DNA of 63,377 bases from the NCBI GenBank assembly GCA_944321125.1, contig CALUKD010000020.1, positions 1 through 63,377 on the forward strand, given 5' to 3'. Below are positions 27,455-35,331 of the stretch, in pieces. The notes beneath the pieces were generated by a model that saw only the letters and a program-made list of their open reading frames with translations, had not been told where the DNA came from and made no database searches. Position 1 is the first letter of the stretch. Every line of letters begins with the position of its first letter. Origin of the DNA: Candidatus Butyricimonas faecavium (GTDB lineage: Bacteria; Bacteroidota; Bacteroidia; Bacteroidales; Marinifilaceae). The position numbers were made by a program, and so were the translations under genes.

Positions 27455-28846
27455 TTAGATATGGATTACTTCGTCGTAAGCGGCGGCGGCAGCCTCCATC
27501 ACGGCCTCGCTCATGGTCGGGTGGGGGTGAACCGTTTTGATGATGTCATGAGCGGTTGCTTTTACCTTGCGGGCAAGTACCATCTCTGCAATCATTTCAG
27601 TCACGTTCATACCTACCATATGGGCTCCCAGCAGGGTATTGTCGGCAGCGTTAAAGATCAATTTGATAAATCCTTCGTTTGCCCCGGCTGCACTCGCTTT
27701 GCCTGATGCGGTGAACGGGAATTTACCGATCTTGATTTCATAACCGGCTTCTAAAGCTTTTGCCTCGTTCAGACCAACGGATGCAACTTCCGGAGTCGTG
27801 TAGGTACATCCGGGGATGTTGGTATAATCGATCGGTTCCGTGTGTATTCCCGCGATGTGTTCCACGCAACAGATAGCCTCGGCTGATGCCACGTGTGCCA
27901 ATGCCGGGCCGTGAACAATGTCGCCGATCGCGTAAACGCCTTCCACGTTCGTACGGTAGTATTCGTCTACTTTCACACGGCCTCTTTCCATTTCAATGTT
28001 CAGTTCTTCCAGACCGATATTTTCCACGTTCGGGGTGATACCCACGGCAGATAACACGATCTCGGCCTCGTGTACTTCGATCTCGCCTTTCTTATTTTTG
28101 ATATTCACTTTCAACAAGCCTTCTCCGCTTTCCACGCTTTCCACGGAAGATTTCACCATCACGTCGATACCGGCTTTTTTGAAAGAGCGACCAACTTGTT
28201 TGGATACTTCCTCGTCTTCAAGCGGCAGGATAGTCGGCATGAATTCAACCAGCAATACTTTGGTCCCCATGGCATTGTAGAAGTATGCCAATTCGGAACC
28301 GATTGCCCCGGAGCCTACCACGATCATGGATTCCGGCTTGTGGTCAAGAGTTAAGGCCTGACGGTAACCGATAATCCGTTTCCCATCCTGAGGGATATTC
28401 GGTAGTTGGCGGGAGCGTGCGCCCGTGGCTAAAACGATATGTTGAGCCTCGAAAATGGTCTTTTCTCCGGCAGCATTTGTTACCTCTACGGTTTTGTCTG
28501 CAGTCAGTTTTCCATGACCTTCGATCACGGTGATGTTATTCTTTTTGAACAAGTATTGGATTCCTTTGCTCATCTTGTCGGCAACTCCCCGGCTGCGGGC
28601 GATGATGGCGTCGAAATCGGGAGCGGCATTCTCGATTTTTATCCCGTAATCTGCGGCGTGATGTGCATATTCCAGCACCTGAGCCGATTTGAGCAAAGAT
28701 TTCGTGGGAATACATCCCCAATTCAAGCAAATTCCACCCAGTTCGGCACGTTCTACGACGGCTACGGTCATTCCTAATTGAGACGCGCGAATGGCAGCCA
28801 CGTATCCTCCGGGACCACTACCAATTACGATTAAGTCGTATTTCAT
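27455..28846 (-). CDS. lpdA: Dihydrolipoyl dehydrogenase
   Basis: FAD-dependent E3 component of 2-oxo acid dehydrogenase or glycine cleavage complexes. 463 residues with the FAD fold GSGPGGYVAAIRASQLG, the redox-active disulfide C40-LNWG-C45 in GGICLNWGCIPTKSLL, the NAD fold VVGSGAIGSELAYF, and the C-terminal dyad HPHPTMSEAVMEA. No E1/E2 genes are adjacent, so it may serve several complexes. A -7-like TAATTTTG on the minus strand (plus 28898-28905) lies 52 bp upstream. Confidence 0.96.
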   Translation of the reverse strand: MKYDLIVIGSGPGGYVAAIRASQLGMTVAVVERAELGGICLNWGCIPTKSLLKSAQVLEYAHHAADYGIKIENAAPDFDAIIARSRGVADKMSKGIQYLFKKNNITVIEGHGKLTADKTVEVTNAAGEKTIFEAQHIVLATGARSRQLPNIPQDGKRIIGYRQALTLDHKPESMIVVGSGAIGSELAYFYNAMGTKVLLVEFMPTILPLEDEEVSKQVGRSFKKAGIDVMVKSSVESVESGEGLLKVNIKNKKGEIEVHEAEIVLSAVGITPNVENIGLEELNIEMERGRVKVDEYYRTNVEGVYAIGDIVHGPALAHVASAEAICCVEHIAGIHTEPIDYTNIPGCTYTTPEVASVGLNEAKALEAGYEIKIGKFPFTASGKASAAGANEGFIKLIFNAADNTLLGAHMVGMNVTEMIAEMVLARKVKATAHDIIKTVHPHPTMSEAVMEAAAAAYDEVIHI

Positions 28847-29029
28847 TTCTTATATTTTTAATAATGTGAATAATTTTAGTGTTGAATCATCGGGACACAA
28901 AATTAGGGGATTTGTTTAGAATAGAAAATAAATTCACTTCAAAAGTCGCTTGTAGTGCAAATGTCTGTGTGTTATATATTTTATTTCAGAGGTTTATATG
29001 GCCATTTTGACAAGAGTTGATGTTAAAAT
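28847..29029. other. Divergent spacer between lpdA and the etf operon
   Basis: AT-rich DNA without genes. It carries the possible lpdA -7 box on the minus strand (28898-28905) and leads into the etf promoter at 29030. Confidence 0.4.
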
Positions 29030-29060
29030 TTTGGTTTTATAAGTTGAAATAGTATCTTTA
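29030..29060 (+). promoter_or_regulatory. Likely promoter of etfB-etfA-acyl-CoA dehydrogenase
   Basis: TTTG (29030-29033), 19 bp, TATCTTTA (29053-29060): exact spacing and one mismatch in the -7 box. It predicts a leader of about 120 nt before etfB. Confidence 0.6.
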
Positions 29061-29187
29061 CACGCTTAAAATTTTATTAGTGTTGAAAATATTTGGTATA
29101 TGGAGTATTCTGTAGCGTGAATTCATGTCTCTGGTTGTAAATCAAGGAATATTTCATGTCACTTGGAACATAAAATTGGATATTAAT

Positions 29188-30060
29188 ATGAAAGGACTAA
29201 AAATTGTTGTTCTTGCTAAGCAGGTTCCCGATACGAGAAACGTGGGGAAAGATGCGATGAAAGCAGACGGAACTGTAAACAGGGCAGCTTTACCTGCCAT
29301 CTTCAATCCTGAGGATTTAAATGCTTTAGAGCAAGCTTTAAGATTAAAAGATACAATTGAAGGGACGACCGTTCATGTCTTGACGATGGGACCCGGCCGT
29401 GCTGCCGAGATCATCCGTGAGGCTATGTACCGGGGGGCAGATGGAGGTTATTTATTGTCTGATCGTGCTTTTGCCGGTTCGGATACGTTGGCAACTTCTT
29501 ACGCTTTGTCTTGTGCATTACGCAATTTGGAATATGATCTGATCATTTGCGGCCGTCAGGCCATTGACGGGGATACCGCTCAGGTGGGACCGCAGGTAGC
29601 AGAGAAATTAGCTTTACCGCAAGTAACTTATGCTGAAGATATACAGAAATGTGACGGGAAAATCGTGACGATCAAACGCCGTTTGGAAAGAGGTATTGAA
29701 GTGGTGACTTGCCCGATGCCTTGCGTGGTAACTGTGAACGGTTCTGCTGCACCTTGTCGTCCGAGAAACGCACGTTTCGTGATGAAATACAAGAACGCGA
29801 AAGGTACTCAGGAGGCTCAGGATGCTAACGAGGATTATTTTGCACTGGTGAACGAACGCCCGTATTTGAAATTGACCGAATGGAGCGTGAATGATATTCA
29901 GAGTAATCCGGCAGATCTTGGTTTGAGCGGATCTCCAACCAAGGTAAAGAATATCGAGAGTGTGGTGTTCCAGGCTAAAGAGGCTAAAGTACTTTCCGGT
30001 ACGGATGCTGAATTGGATGCCATGATGAAAGAGTTGATAACTAACCATACAATCGGATAA
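29188..30060 (+). CDS. etfB: Electron transfer flavoprotein beta subunit
   Basis: Small subunit of the ETF dimer, which binds AMP or FAD and carries electrons from acyl-CoA dehydrogenase. 290 residues. The start at 29188 (MKGLKIVVLAKQVPDTRNVG) aligns with the family; an upstream in-frame ATG at 29125 gives a non-homologous leader. The signature VTIKRRLERGIEVV...MPCVVTVNGSAAPCRPRNARFVMKYKNAK and the ADGGYLLSDRAFAGSDTLATSYAL nucleotide-binding part are clear. It is first in a three-gene operon with etfA and the dehydrogenase, the arrangement expected for crotonyl-CoA reduction in butyrate-forming Bacteroidales. Confidence 0.95.
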   Translation: MKGLKIVVLAKQVPDTRNVGKDAMKADGTVNRAALPAIFNPEDLNALEQALRLKDTIEGTTVHVLTMGPGRAAEIIREAMYRGADGGYLLSDRAFAGSDTLATSYALSCALRNLEYDLIICGRQAIDGDTAQVGPQVAEKLALPQVTYAEDIQKCDGKIVTIKRRLERGIEVVTCPMPCVVTVNGSAAPCRPRNARFVMKYKNAKGTQEAQDANEDYFALVNERPYLKLTEWSVNDIQSNPADLGLSGSPTKVKNIESVVFQAKEAKVLSGTDAELDAMMKELITNHTIG

Positions 30061-30159
30061 TTTTAGATTTTAAATTGTAAATTTTAAATTGAAAACTTCT
30101 GAAACGAGGCAATTGGAATTTACAAAATCTAAAATCTAAAATCTAAAATTTTAAATGAT
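30061..30159 (+). repeat. AT-rich inverted repeat (family A) between etfB and etfA
   Basis: Left arm made of TTTTAGATTTTAAATTGTAAA-type words, a GC-richer centre (CTTCTGAAACGAGGCAATTGG), and a right arm with AAAATCT repeated at 7-bp spacing. The two arms are partly complementary, so the transcript can fold into a long AU hairpin between the two cistrons. Confidence 0.7.
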
Positions 30160-31179
30160 ATGAACAGTGTATTTGTATATTGCGAAATAGAAGAGGGTAC
30201 GGTTGCTGACGTGAGTCTCGAATTATTGACCAAAGGACGTGCCCTTGCTACAAAACTTGGCGTGAAGCTGGAAGCTATTGTTCTGGGCGAAGGACTGAAA
30301 GATGTTGAAAAACAAGTATTCCCTTATGGAGTGGACGTGCTTTGGGTAGGTGACGATGCTCGCTTGGCTCCCTACACGACGTTACCTCACACGAAGATGT
30401 TGGTACGTTTGTTTGATGCGGAAAAACCACAGGTGGCTTTGATGGGAGCAACCAGCGTGGGGCGTGATTTAGGTCCTCGCGTGTCCTCTGCATTACATAG
30501 CGGTTTGACGGCTGACTGTACGAGTCTTGAAATCGGTGAATATACCGATGCCAAGAGCGGAAAGAAATACGAGAATTTGTTATACCAGATTCGTCCGGCA
30601 TTCGGAGGAAATATCGTGGCCACGATCGTGAACCCGGAATGTCGTCCGCAGATGGCTACGGTTCGCGAGGGAGTGATGAAGAAAGAAATCTTCAATCTTC
30701 AACATCAGGGAGAAGTGAAGAAATTGAACGTGGACGAGTATTTGGATGATACGGACTTGGTGGTAAAGGTGATCGAGCGTCACATGGAGAAATCCAAAGT
30801 GAATATTAAGGCAGCTCCGATCATTGTTGCCGGTGGGTACGGAGTAGGTTCCAAGGAGAACTTTAACTTATTATACGAGTTGGCCGCTGTTTTAGGCGGA
30901 GAAGTAGGTGCTTCCCGTGCCGCTGTTGATGCCGGGTTCTGCGAACACGAACGTCAGATCGGACAGACAGGAACAACGGTTCGTCCTAAATTATATATTG
31001 CTTGCGGTATCTCCGGACAGATCCAGCATACTGCCGGTATGGAAGAGTCTTCAATGGTAATTGCTATTAATACGGATGCAAATGCTCCGATTAATAAATT
31101 TGCCGATTACGTGATCACGGGTGACTTGAACGTGGTTATCCCCAAAATGATCCAGTATTATAAGAAGAATAGCAAGTAG
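30160..31179 (+). CDS. etfA: Electron transfer flavoprotein alpha subunit
   Basis: Large ETF subunit holding FAD. 339 residues. The N-terminal part (VFVYCEIEEGTVADVSLELLTKGRALA) is an adenine-nucleotide-hydrolase-like fold. The C-terminal FAD domain has GGYGVGSKENFNLLYELAAVLGGEVGASRAAVD, GQTGTTVRPKLYIACGISG and IQHTAGMEESSMVIAINTDANAPI, the ETF-alpha signature. It lies between etfB and the acyl-CoA dehydrogenase, each gap filled by an AT-rich repeat. Confidence 0.96.
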   Translation: MNSVFVYCEIEEGTVADVSLELLTKGRALATKLGVKLEAIVLGEGLKDVEKQVFPYGVDVLWVGDDARLAPYTTLPHTKMLVRLFDAEKPQVALMGATSVGRDLGPRVSSALHSGLTADCTSLEIGEYTDAKSGKKYENLLYQIRPAFGGNIVATIVNPECRPQMATVREGVMKKEIFNLQHQGEVKKLNVDEYLDDTDLVVKVIERHMEKSKVNIKAAPIIVAGGYGVGSKENFNLLYELAAVLGGEVGASRAAVDAGFCEHERQIGQTGTTVRPKLYIACGISGQIQHTAGMEESSMVIAINTDANAPINKFADYVITGDLNVVIPKMIQYYKKNSK

Positions 31180-31181
31180 AC

Positions 31182-31275
31182 AATTGTAAATTTTAGATTG
31201 TAAATTTTAAATTGAAATGGAGTCGTCGGGAAATACAATCTAAAATCTAAAATCTAAAATTTAAAATTTAAAATG
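31182..31275 (+). repeat. AT-rich inverted repeat (family A) between etfA and acyl-CoA dehydrogenase
   Basis: Same build as the previous element: left arm with TTTTAGATTGTAAATTTTAAA, centre TGGAGTCGTCGGGAAA, right arm ACAATCTAAAATCTAAAATC and TTTAAAAT repeats. Confidence 0.7.
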
Positions 31276-31284
31276 GAATAAGGT

Positions 31285-32991
31285 ATGGCAAATTTCTATA
31301 CAGATAACGAGGATTTAAAGTTCCACTTGGGACATCCCTTGATGCAGAAGATTGTTGCTTTGAAAGAGCGCAACTTCAAGGATGCAGGGAAATGCGAGAT
31401 CGCACCGCGTGATTTCGAGGATGCAATGGATAATTATGACAGAGTGTTGGAGATCGTGGGTGATATTTGTGGTAATGTGTTGGCTGAAAATGCCGAGAGC
31501 GTGGACCACGAAGGACCGGAAGTTATTGACGGTCGCGTAAAATATGCTGCCGGAACTCAACAGAATCATGATATATTGACTCAGGCCGGATTGTACGGTA
31601 TGTCATTACCGCGTGAGTATGACGGGTTGAACTTCCCGATGGTGCCTTACGTGATGGCGGCGGAGCTGGTTTCTCGTGGAGATGGCGGTTTTGCTAACAT
31701 CTGGGGATTGCAGGATTGTGCTGAAACGATTCACGAGTTTGCCAGCGAGGAGCAAAAACGTCAGTATTTACCCCGTGCCGCTAAAGGCGATACTTATGCC
31801 ATGGACTTGACCGAACCGGATGCGGGATCGGATTTACAGTCTGTACAATTGAAAGCGACCTATTGTGAGAAAGATGGGAAATGGTATTTGAATGGCGTGA
31901 AACGTTTCATCACGAATGGTGACGCTCATATTTCATTGGTACTTGCCCGTTCTGAAGAAGGTACGCACGACGGACGTGGTCTCTCCATGTTTATTTATGA
32001 CAAAGCTAACGGCGGAATGACTGTTCGTCGTATCGAGAATAAATTGGGTATCAAAGGTTCCCCGACTTGCGAGTTAGTGTTTAAGGATGCTCCGGCTGAA
32101 TTGGTTGGAGAACGTAAACTTGGATTGATCAAGTACGTGATGTCTTTGATGAACGGTGCCCGTTTGGGTGTCGGGGCTCAATCTGTGGGTATTGCAGAGG
32201 CTGCTTACCGTGAAGGTTTGAAATACGCTCAGGAAAGACGCCAGTTCGGTAAAGCGATTATCGAATTCCCGGCTGTATACGAGATGTTGACCAACATGGA
32301 GGCCAAGTTACAAGCAGCTCGTTCTGTTCTTTACGAGACCAGCCGTTTTGTTGATATGTACAAGGCTTACACGCACATCGCTAACGAGCGTGCATTAAAT
32401 AAAGAAGAGCGTGAGGAGATGAAGAAATACCAGAAGTTGGCTGATATCTTCACCCCGTTATTGAAATTGTTCTCCAGCGAGTACGCGAATGAGATTGCTT
32501 ACGATGCGTTGCAGATTCATGGGGGATCCGGATTCATGAAAGATTACCCGATTGAGCGTTTGGTACGCGATGCTCGTATCACTAATATCTACGAAGGAAC
32601 TTCTCAGTTGCAGGTGGTTGCAGCCATTCGCGGTGTGACCACGGGACAATTCTTGAAACAAATCCGTGAGGAATACGAGCAGACTTCTATCCGTCCGGAA
32701 CAGGAATATGTTCGTGAGATATTGAAGGGCATGACGGGGGCATTCGAGGCTGCCGTGACGAAAGTTACTGCTGTTGGAGAATCGGAATATGTAGATTTCC
32801 ATGCACGTCGTTTGGTTGAGATGGCAGGATATATCATTTTGGGGTATTTACTGTTGATCGATTCTCAACGTTGTGATCGTTTTGCTAAATCTGCCGAGAT
32901 CTTTGTGAAATACGGTCAAGCAAAGGTTGCCGGATATGCTGCATTTATCAATGACTTCGAATTGAAGGATTTGGGAATGTATAAGAAATAA
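31285..32991 (+). CDS. Acyl-CoA dehydrogenase (probably short-chain) with C-terminal extension
   Basis: FAD-dependent dehydrogenase/reductase of acyl-CoA, working with the adjacent ETF. At 568 residues it is far longer than the usual 380. The core signatures are YAMDLTEPDAGSDLQSVQ, FITNGDAHISLVLARS, GARLGVGAQSVGIAEAAYRE and GGSGFMKDYPIERLVRDARI. The likely catalytic base is Glu437 in IYEGTSQLQ. About 130 helical residues follow, as in the long acyl-CoA dehydrogenases. The etfB-etfA-acd order resembles the butyrate gene sets of other Bacteroidales, so crotonyl-CoA to butyryl-CoA is the best guess; beta-oxidation is the alternative. Confidence 0.93.
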   Translation: MANFYTDNEDLKFHLGHPLMQKIVALKERNFKDAGKCEIAPRDFEDAMDNYDRVLEIVGDICGNVLAENAESVDHEGPEVIDGRVKYAAGTQQNHDILTQAGLYGMSLPREYDGLNFPMVPYVMAAELVSRGDGGFANIWGLQDCAETIHEFASEEQKRQYLPRAAKGDTYAMDLTEPDAGSDLQSVQLKATYCEKDGKWYLNGVKRFITNGDAHISLVLARSEEGTHDGRGLSMFIYDKANGGMTVRRIENKLGIKGSPTCELVFKDAPAELVGERKLGLIKYVMSLMNGARLGVGAQSVGIAEAAYREGLKYAQERRQFGKAIIEFPAVYEMLTNMEAKLQAARSVLYETSRFVDMYKAYTHIANERALNKEEREEMKKYQKLADIFTPLLKLFSSEYANEIAYDALQIHGGSGFMKDYPIERLVRDARITNIYEGTSQLQVVAAIRGVTTGQFLKQIREEYEQTSIRPEQEYVREILKGMTGAFEAAVTKVTAVGESEYVDFHARRLVEMAGYIILGYLLLIDSQRCDRFAKSAEIFVKYGQAKVAGYAAFINDFELKDLGMYKK

Positions 32992-33016
32992 TAATCTACG
33001 AAAAGTATGATCATGA

Positions 33017-33044
33017 AAAAGGGAGGTTTCAAAGCCCCCCTTTT
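33017..33044. terminator. Bidirectional terminator after acyl-CoA dehydrogenase
   Basis: AAAAGGGAGG...CCCCCCTTTT stem with one mismatch and a loop of about 8 bases, flanked by A and T runs on both sides. It lies between the convergent dehydrogenase and small membrane protein genes. Confidence 0.8.
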
Positions 33045-33045
33045 C

Positions 33046-33267
33046 TTATTTATTCTCCGCTTTTTTTATTTCAATCGGTTTATAATTTGTTCTTTCCAAG
33101 TGATCTGTCGTGGCAGCACAACTGATGCCCCGTTCTTTCATAGCTTTATTTTTTCCGATGTGGATATCCGGGAATTTCTTTTTCTTACCGAAAAAAGTAG
33201 AGATTCCCAGTCCCAAGAAAGCTAGGCCGATAATTACGATTATAATAATAAAGTAGATTCCTATCAT
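33046..33267 (-). CDS. Small single-pass membrane protein, conserved in Bacteroidales
   Basis: 73 residues: one N-terminal membrane helix (IGIYFIIIIVIIGLAFLGLG), a basic patch (FFGKKKKFPDIHIGKNKAMK), then RGISCAATTDHLERTNYKP with one Cys. The FP(D/E)xHxGxNxxMxxRGIxC pattern is one I recall from short conserved proteins of Bacteroidales; no function is known. The composition and clear membrane helix make it a real gene rather than a chance frame. It is convergent with the acyl-CoA dehydrogenase. Confidence 0.7.
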   Translation of the reverse strand: MIGIYFIIIIVIIGLAFLGLGISTFFGKKKKFPDIHIGKNKAMKERGISCAATTDHLERTNYKPIEIKKAENK

Positions 33268-33523
33268 AATGGTTTATTTTATATATACAAATATACCAAT
33301 ATTACTTCGCTTTCCCAAGGAAATGGCTGGGATTCTTGATGGTGATATTTTAAAGATAACCAATGAATTGTAATTTTAATGATAAAAGGAATTGGGATTC
33401 GAAATTAGAAAGAGAAGACCGTAAATTCGCTTTTATATGGCGTTTTGTGATACTTTTTCCGTGTAAAAACTAGAATCGATAAAAAAAAAGATTAAAAAAG
33501 GCTATTTATTACTTTGTTTTTTC

Positions 33524-33531
33524 TACATTTG
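33524..33531 (+). promoter_or_regulatory. -7 box of the first DUF3276 gene
   Basis: TACATTTG followed by GCAAAGTC and an AT-rich leader of about 30 nt to the ATG. The same leader words occur in front of the paralogue on the minus strand at 60572-60579. Confidence 0.45.
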
Positions 33532-33561
33532 AGGTGCAAAGTCAAATAAAATTGAGAAACA

Positions 33562-33870
33562 ATGGAAGGATACGAACAAAACGACGGAATGGATACGAAT
33601 GATAGAGATGAAATCTATTCCAATGCAGTGAAAGCAGGGAAAAGAACTTATTTTTTTGATGTGAAGGCGACCCGTAATAATGATTACTATTTGACGATCA
33701 CCGAAAGCAAGAAAAAATTTGATAATAACGGTAATCCGAGCTACGAGAAACATAAAGTCTTCTTGTATAAAGAAGATTTTGACAAGTTTGTCGAGGGCTT
33801 AGAAGAGGCTATTGGAGTGGTAAAGGCTGCAATCAATGGCGAACTTCCGGAAAAGAATACTGACCTGTAA
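33562..33870 (+). CDS. DUF3276 (PUR-alpha-like) nucleic-acid-binding protein, copy 1
   Basis: 102-residue cytoplasmic protein. The core DEIYSNAVKAGKRTYFFDVK-ATRNNDYYLTITESKKK is the PUR-alpha-type single-strand DNA/RNA-binding repeat characteristic of DUF3276 in Bacteroidetes. The acidic N-terminus MEGYEQNDGMDTNDRDE is nearly the same as in the copy at 60183-60536; the tails differ. Monocistronic, with its own -7 box and terminator. A role in RNA or ssDNA binding follows from the fold; the cellular target is unknown. Confidence 0.88.
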   Translation: MEGYEQNDGMDTNDRDEIYSNAVKAGKRTYFFDVKATRNNDYYLTITESKKKFDNNGNPSYEKHKVFLYKEDFDKFVEGLEEAIGVVKAAINGELPEKNTDL

Positions 33871-33892
33871 ATAGTACTGTAATAGAATATTG

Positions 33893-33926
33893 AAGCGGGA
33901 TGCACGATAAGTGGGTCCCGCTTTTT
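33893..33926 (+). terminator. Terminator after DUF3276 copy 1
   Basis: AAGCGGGA...TCCCGCTT with a 15-base loop and a TTTTT end, 22 bp after the stop codon. Confidence 0.8.
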
Positions 33927-33969
33927 GTGTGAACTCCCTTTTATGTTTTTTCTCCACTGAATTTTTGAG

Positions 33970-33977
33970 TATCTTTG
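33970..33977 (+). promoter_or_regulatory. -7 box of rarA
   Basis: TATCTTTG, a perfect TAnnTTTG, 22 bp before the rarA start. The -33 element is only T-rich. Confidence 0.45.
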
Positions 33978-33999
33978 TGTGGATTGAAAGAAGAGAAAC

Positions 34000-35274
34000 A
34001 TGGAGAATAAGCCGTTGGCAGAGCGAATGAGGCCGAGGTCTTTAGAAGACTATATCGGGCAACAACATTTGGTGGGACCGGGTAAGGTGCTACGAAAGAT
34101 GATTGATTCGGGAGTTGTGTCTTCCTTTATTTTATGGGGTCCTCCGGGAGTCGGGAAAACAACATTGGCGATGATTATCGCAGAACAGTTAAAACGTCCG
34201 TTTTACGTGTTGAGTGCTGTGAGTTCCGGGGTAAAGGATGTGCGTGAAGTGATTCAGAAAGCTGAGGGACAACGTTTTTTTAATACGCCGAATCCCATTT
34301 TGTTTATCGATGAAATTCATCGATTCTCAAAAGCTCAGCAGGATTCCTTGCTGGCTGCCGTGGAGAAAGGTACCGTGACGCTTATTGGGGCCACGACAGA
34401 AAATCCTTCTTTTGAGGTGATTTCCCCGCTTTTATCTCGTTGTCAGGTATACGTGTTAAAGTCTCAAGAGAAAAAGGATCTTGAAGACTTGATAGACCGT
34501 GCTGTTACCAAGGATTATTACTTGAGTAGGCGTAATATTACTGTGAAAGAGAAAGAGGCCATGATTTCTTATAGTGGCGGTGATGCCCGGAAATTGTTGA
34601 ATATCCTAGAGTTGGTGGTGAATGGATTGGGGGAAGGGGATATTGTAATAGATAACGAGGCGGTGCATCGGGAACTGCATGAAAATCCGTTGATGTATGA
34701 TAAGGATGGGGAACAGCATTATGATATAGTTTCTGCCATGATCAAATCCATCCGGGGGGGAGATCCGAATGCGGCGGTTTACTGGATGGCTCGTATGTTG
34801 CAAGGGGGAGAGGACCCGAAGTTTATAGCCCGTCGTTTGATCATTTCAGCGGCAGAGGATATTGGGTTGGCAAATCCGAATGCGATTTTGATCGCGAATA
34901 CTTGTTTTGAGGTCGTGCATAAAATCGGTATGCCGGAAGCTCGTATCCCTTTGTCGGAATGCGTGATCTATCTAGCGACTTCGCCAAAGAGTAATTCCGC
35001 TTATCTGGCTATTGATGCGGCCATTGCCGCAGTGAAGCAGACTGGAAATTCACCGGTACCGTTACATTTACGTAATGCCCCGACTAAGTTGATGAAAGAT
35101 TTGAATTACGGGTTGGATTATAAATATCCTCATGATTATCCGGGGAATTTCGTGGAACAGCTCTATTTGCCGGAAGAGTTGAAAGACAAGAAATTCTATC
35201 AGCCCCAACAGAATGCTCAAGAAGTGAAAATTCTGGAGCGCCTAAAGGCTTGGTGGAGGAAATACAGGGGATGA
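34000..35274 (+). CDS. rarA: Replication-associated recombination protein A (MgsA/RarA ATPase)
   Basis: AAA+ clamp-loader-like ATPase acting at stalled replication forks. 424 residues: N-terminal PLAERMRPRSLEDYIGQQHLVG, Walker A GPPGVGKTT at 47-55, Walker B LFIDEIHRFSKAQQD, sensor 1 GATTENPSFEVISPLLSRC, and the C-terminal tetramerisation domain (GGDPNAAVYWMARMLQGGEDPKFIARRLIISAAEDIGLANPNA). All are diagnostic for RarA rather than RuvB. kdsA follows after 57 bp containing a family A repeat. Confidence 0.97.
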   Translation: MENKPLAERMRPRSLEDYIGQQHLVGPGKVLRKMIDSGVVSSFILWGPPGVGKTTLAMIIAEQLKRPFYVLSAVSSGVKDVREVIQKAEGQRFFNTPNPILFIDEIHRFSKAQQDSLLAAVEKGTVTLIGATTENPSFEVISPLLSRCQVYVLKSQEKKDLEDLIDRAVTKDYYLSRRNITVKEKEAMISYSGGDARKLLNILELVVNGLGEGDIVIDNEAVHRELHENPLMYDKDGEQHYDIVSAMIKSIRGGDPNAAVYWMARMLQGGEDPKFIARRLIISAAEDIGLANPNAILIANTCFEVVHKIGMPEARIPLSECVIYLATSPKSNSAYLAIDAAIAAVKQTGNSPVPLHLRNAPTKLMKDLNYGLDYKYPHDYPGNFVEQLYLPEELKDKKFYQPQQNAQEVKILERLKAWWRKYRG

Positions 35275-35275
35275 T

Positions 35276-35331
35276 AATTTAGAATGTTGAATTTGAAATT
35301 TAGAATGAAATCATAAATCTAAAGTTGTATC
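35276..35331 (+). repeat. AT-rich element (family A) between rarA and kdsA
   Basis: TTTAGAATGTTGAATTTGAAATTTAGAATG followed by AAATCTAAAG: short degenerate left arm and right arm, with little GC-richer centre. Confidence 0.45.

Noticed and set aside
28847-29187. Riboswitch in the etf leader
   Set aside because: The leader of about 120 nt is AT-rich and shows no known conserved riboswitch core.
30061-31275. CRISPR array, suggested by repeated 7-bp words in the etf region
   Set aside because: Repeats are too short and contiguous, without spacers of constant length, and no cas gene is present.
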